From Hyperoplus lanceolatus (lineage: Eukaryota > Chordata > Actinopteri > Uranoscopiformes > Ammodytidae), in NCBI GenBank assembly GCA_026929865.2, contig CM049402.1, forward strand, positions 36,793,226-36,857,225: a DNA stretch of 64,000 nucleotides, written 5' to 3'. The notes under the pieces were generated by a model. The model was given only the letters and a program-made list of their open reading frames with translations. It searched no databases and had not been told where the DNA came from. Below are positions 61,001-64,000 of the stretch, piece after piece. Position numbers and translations under genes: made by a program. Numbering within the stretch: position 1 is the stretch's first letter; each line of letters starts with the position of its first letter.

Positions 61001-63486
61001 ATCAGAATGTCCTGAAACTTCTTGGGTGACCTCATGGGGTTGTGAACTATGACCCTGGAGTGGAATGACTCTGGAATAACAGGGCGTTTTTTTTAAAATT
61101 GAGTCCAAAATCATATCTAATTTCTCTCATATTTTCAATATCTAGTGGGCTTTTATTCTGAAACTACACATCAGAATGTCCTGAAACTGTTTGTGTGGCC
61201 TCATGGGGTCGTGAACTATGACCCTGGAGTGGAATGACTCTGGAATAACAGGGCGTTTTTTTAAAAATTTAATCCAAAATCATATGTAATTTCTCTCATA
61301 TTTTCAATATCTAGTGGGCTTTTATTCTGAAACTACACATCAGAATGTCCTGAAACTTCTTGGGTGAACTCATGGGGTTGTGAACTATGACCCTGGAGTG
61401 GAATGACTCTGGAATAACAGGGCGTTTTTTTTTAAATTGAATCCAAAATCATATCTAATTTCTCTCATATTTTCAATATCTAGTGGGCTTTTATTCTGAA
61501 ACTACACATCAGAATGTCCTGAAACTGTTTGTGTGGCCTCATGGGGTCGTGAACTATGACCCTGGAGTGGAATGACTCTGGAATAACAGGGCGTTTTTTT
61601 AAAAATTGAATCCAAAATCATATGTAATTTCTCTCATATTTTCAATATCTAGTGGGCTTTTATTCTGAAACTACACATCAGAATGTCCTGAAACTTCTTG
61701 TGTGGCCTCATGGGGTCGTGAACTATGACCCTGGAGTGGAATGACTCTGGAATAACAGGGCGTTTTTTTTAAAATTGAATCCAAAATCATATCTAATTTC
61801 TCTCATATTTTCAATATCTAGTGGGCTTTTATTTTGAAACTACACATCAGAATGTCCTGAAAGTTCTTGGGTGACCTCATGGGGTTGTGAACTATGACCC
61901 TGGAGTGGAATGACTCTGGAATAACAGGGCGTTTTTTTTTTTAAATTGAATCCAAAATCATATCTAATTTCTCTCATATTTTAATATCTAGTGGGCTTTA
62001 TTTGAAACTACACATCAGAATGTCCTGAACTTGTGGCCTCATGGGGTCGTGAACTATGACCCTGGAGTGGAATGACTCTGGAATAACAGGGCGTTTTTTT
62101 AAAAATTGAATCCAAAATCATATCTAATTTCTCTCATATTTTCAATATCTAGTGCGCTTTTATTTTGAAACTACACATCAGAATGTCCTGAAACTTTTTG
62201 TGTGGCCTCATGGGGTCGTGAACTATGACCCTGGAGTGGAATGACTCTGGAATAACAGGGCGTTTTTTTTTAAATTGAATCCAAAATCATATCTAATTTC
62301 TATCATATTTTCGAGATCTAGATATGGCTTTTATTCTGAAACTACACATCAGAATGTCCTGAAACGTTTTGTGTGGCCTCATGGGGTCGTGAACTATGAC
62401 CCTGGAGTGGAATGACTCTGGAATAACAGGGCGTTTTTTTAAAAAATTGAATCCAAAATCATAGGTAATTTCTCTCATATTTTCAATATCTAGTGGGCTT
62501 TTATTTTGAAACTACACATCAGAATGTCCTGAAACTTCTTGTGTGACCTCATGGGGTTGTGGACTATGACCCTGGAGTGGAATGACTCTGGAATAACAGG
62601 GTGTTTTTTTAAAAATTGAATCCAAAATCATATCTAATTTCTCTCATATTTTCAATATCTAGTGGGCTTTTATTTTGAAACTACACATCAGAATGTCCTG
62701 AAACTTTTTGTGTGGCCTCATGGGGTCGTGAACTATGACCCTGGAGTGGAATGACTCTGGAATAACAGGGCGTTTTTTTAAAAATGTAATCCAAAATCAT
62801 CTGTAATTTCTCTCATATTTTCAATATCTAGTGCGCTTTAATTTTGAAACTACACATCAGAATGTCCTGAAACTTTTTGTGTGGCCTCGATGGGGTCGTG
62901 GACTATGACGCTGGAGTGGAATGACTCTGGAATAACAGGGCGTTTTTTTAAAAATTGAATCCAAAATCATATCTAATTTCTCTCATATTTTCAATATCTA
63001 GTGGGCTTTTATTTTGAAACTACACATCAGAATGTCCTGAAACTTCTTGGGGGACCTCATGGGGTTGTGAACTATGACCCTGGAGTGGAATGACTCTGGA
63101 ATAACAGGGCGTTTTTTTTTAATTGAATCCAAAATCATATCTAATTTTTCTCATATTTTCAATATCTAGTGGGCTTTTATTCTGAAACTACACATCAGAA
63201 TGTCCTGAAACCTTTTGTGTGGCCTCGAGGGGTCGTGGACTATGACGCTGGAGTGGAATGACTCTGGAATAACAGGGCGTTTTTTTAAAAATTGAATCCA
63301 AAATCATATCTAATTTCTCTCATATTTTCAATATCTAGTGGGCTTTTATTTTGAAACTACATATCAGAATGCCCTGAAACTTCTTGGGGGACCTCATGGG
63401 GTTGTGAACTATGACCCTGGAGTGGAATGACTCTGGAATAACAGGGCGTTTTTTTTTTAATTGAATCCAAAATCATATCTAATTTT

Positions 63487-63776
63487 GAAAATATGAGACA
63501 AATTAGATATGATTTCGGATTCAATTAAAAAAACGCCCTGTTATTCCAGAAAAATTCCACTCCAGGGTCAAGTTCACGACCCCATGAGGCCACACACAAA
63601 GTTTCAGGACATTCTGATGTGTAGTTTCAGAATAAAAGCCCACTTGATATTGAAAATATGAGAGAAATTAGATATGATTATGGATTCAATTTAAAAAAAA
63701 CGCCCTGTTATTCCAGAGTGATTCAACTCCAGGGTCAAAGTTCACAACCCCATGAGGTCACCCCATGAGGTCACCC
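63487..63776 (-). repeat. Inverted satellite cassette 18
   Basis: Same junctions; the only complete cassette in the last 15 kb of the window. Confidence 0.9.
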
Positions 63777-64000
63777 TGAAAGTACACATCAGAATGTCCT
63801 GAATCTTCTTGTGTGACCTCATGGGGTTGTGAATTATGACCCTGCAGTGGAATGACTCTGGAATAACAGGGTGTTTTTTTAAAAATTGAATCCAAAATCA
63901 TATCTAATTTCTCTGATATTTTCAATATCAAGTCGGCTTTTATTTTGAAAGTACACATCAGAATATCCTGAAACTTTTTGTGTGGCTTCATGGGGTCGTG

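Larger units (their letters stand above)
18024..64000 (+). repeat. Large satellite array, monomer about 169 bp, with higher-order structure
   Basis: Head-to-tail monomers fill the window from 18024 to its end without a break by other sequence. Successive copies of gaatgtcctg at 27721, 27890 and 28059 give a 169-bp period, so about 270 copies. Landmarks per monomer: catatctaatttctctcat, ttttcaatatctagtgggc, ctacacatcagaatgtcctg, cctcatgggg, gtggaatgactctggaataa, cagggcg, then a variable T run (6-12) and A run. At least four subtypes exist. The size is close to nucleosome repeat length, as in many vertebrate centromeric satellites. Function is inferred only. Confidence 0.97.

Noticed and set aside
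18652..63991. Many 60-99-residue minus-strand frames with shared sequences (MRPHKKFQDILMC-type and MILDSIFKKTPC-type)
   Set aside because: They follow satellite monomers, repeat wherever the monomer has no stop, and overlap each other in two frames. They show no domain, and their conservation is explained by DNA-level homology.
18024..64000. CRISPR-like array
   Set aside because: Repeats are 169 bp and contiguous without unique spacers, in a eukaryotic context.
18024..64000. CENP-B box in the satellite monomer
   Set aside because: No TTCG-N4-A-N2-CGGG-type motif found in the monomer by reading.

Overview
The window looks like a teleost fish chromosome segment. The evidence is a vertebrate-type split gene with GT-AG introns (rnf4), long CA/TG/CAGA microsatellites, and typical fish mobile elements: Tc1 with IR/DR ends, a TTAA-flanked piggyBac, a CR1/L2-type LINE, a Penelope-like element and tRNA-derived SINEs. 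The species cannot be named from this sequence alone. There is no bacterial-style gene organisation, CRISPR array or operon.

Bases 1-7,120 hold the tail of a Tc1 transposon, a minus-strand SINE, and most of one host gene on the + strand: rnf4, a SUMO-targeted RING ubiquitin ligase. Six coding exons can be placed with matching intron phases (1115-1213, 2591-2682, 3422-3434, 5275-5365, 5567-5618, 6679-6828), plus a poly(A) signal at 7097. The first coding exon(s), with the start codon, are not visible. The introns are filled with microsatellites, a 1.6-kb unclassified repeat with an internal duplication, and a possible terminal-inverted-repeat element.

Bases 7,120-18,020 have no recognisable host gene. 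They contain a 1.74-kb decayed piggyBac (8933-10669) with a 366-bp TA-flanked element nested in its transposase. Next comes a 28/34-bp minisatellite (12567-15918) bordered on both sides by TTAGGG-type repeats and split in register by a 5'-truncated LINE. Two SINE-like tRNA heads follow, then a minus-strand, 5'-truncated Penelope-like fragment with a GIY-YIG endonuclease domain.

Bases 18,024-64,000 (72% of the window) are one uninterrupted satellite array with a monomer of about 169 bp, roughly 270 copies. It continues past the right edge. It has several monomer subtypes, multi-kilobase higher-order duplications (spacings about 2.2, 5.2, 6.0 and 7.66 kb), and 18 inverted cassettes of about 255-305 bp that share the same two breakpoints. 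Each cassette forms a near-perfect hairpin with the forward monomers before it. This looks like centromeric or pericentromeric satellite, and the recurrent inverted cassette is the most unusual feature of the window. Short open frames inside the array are by-products of monomer homology, not genes.
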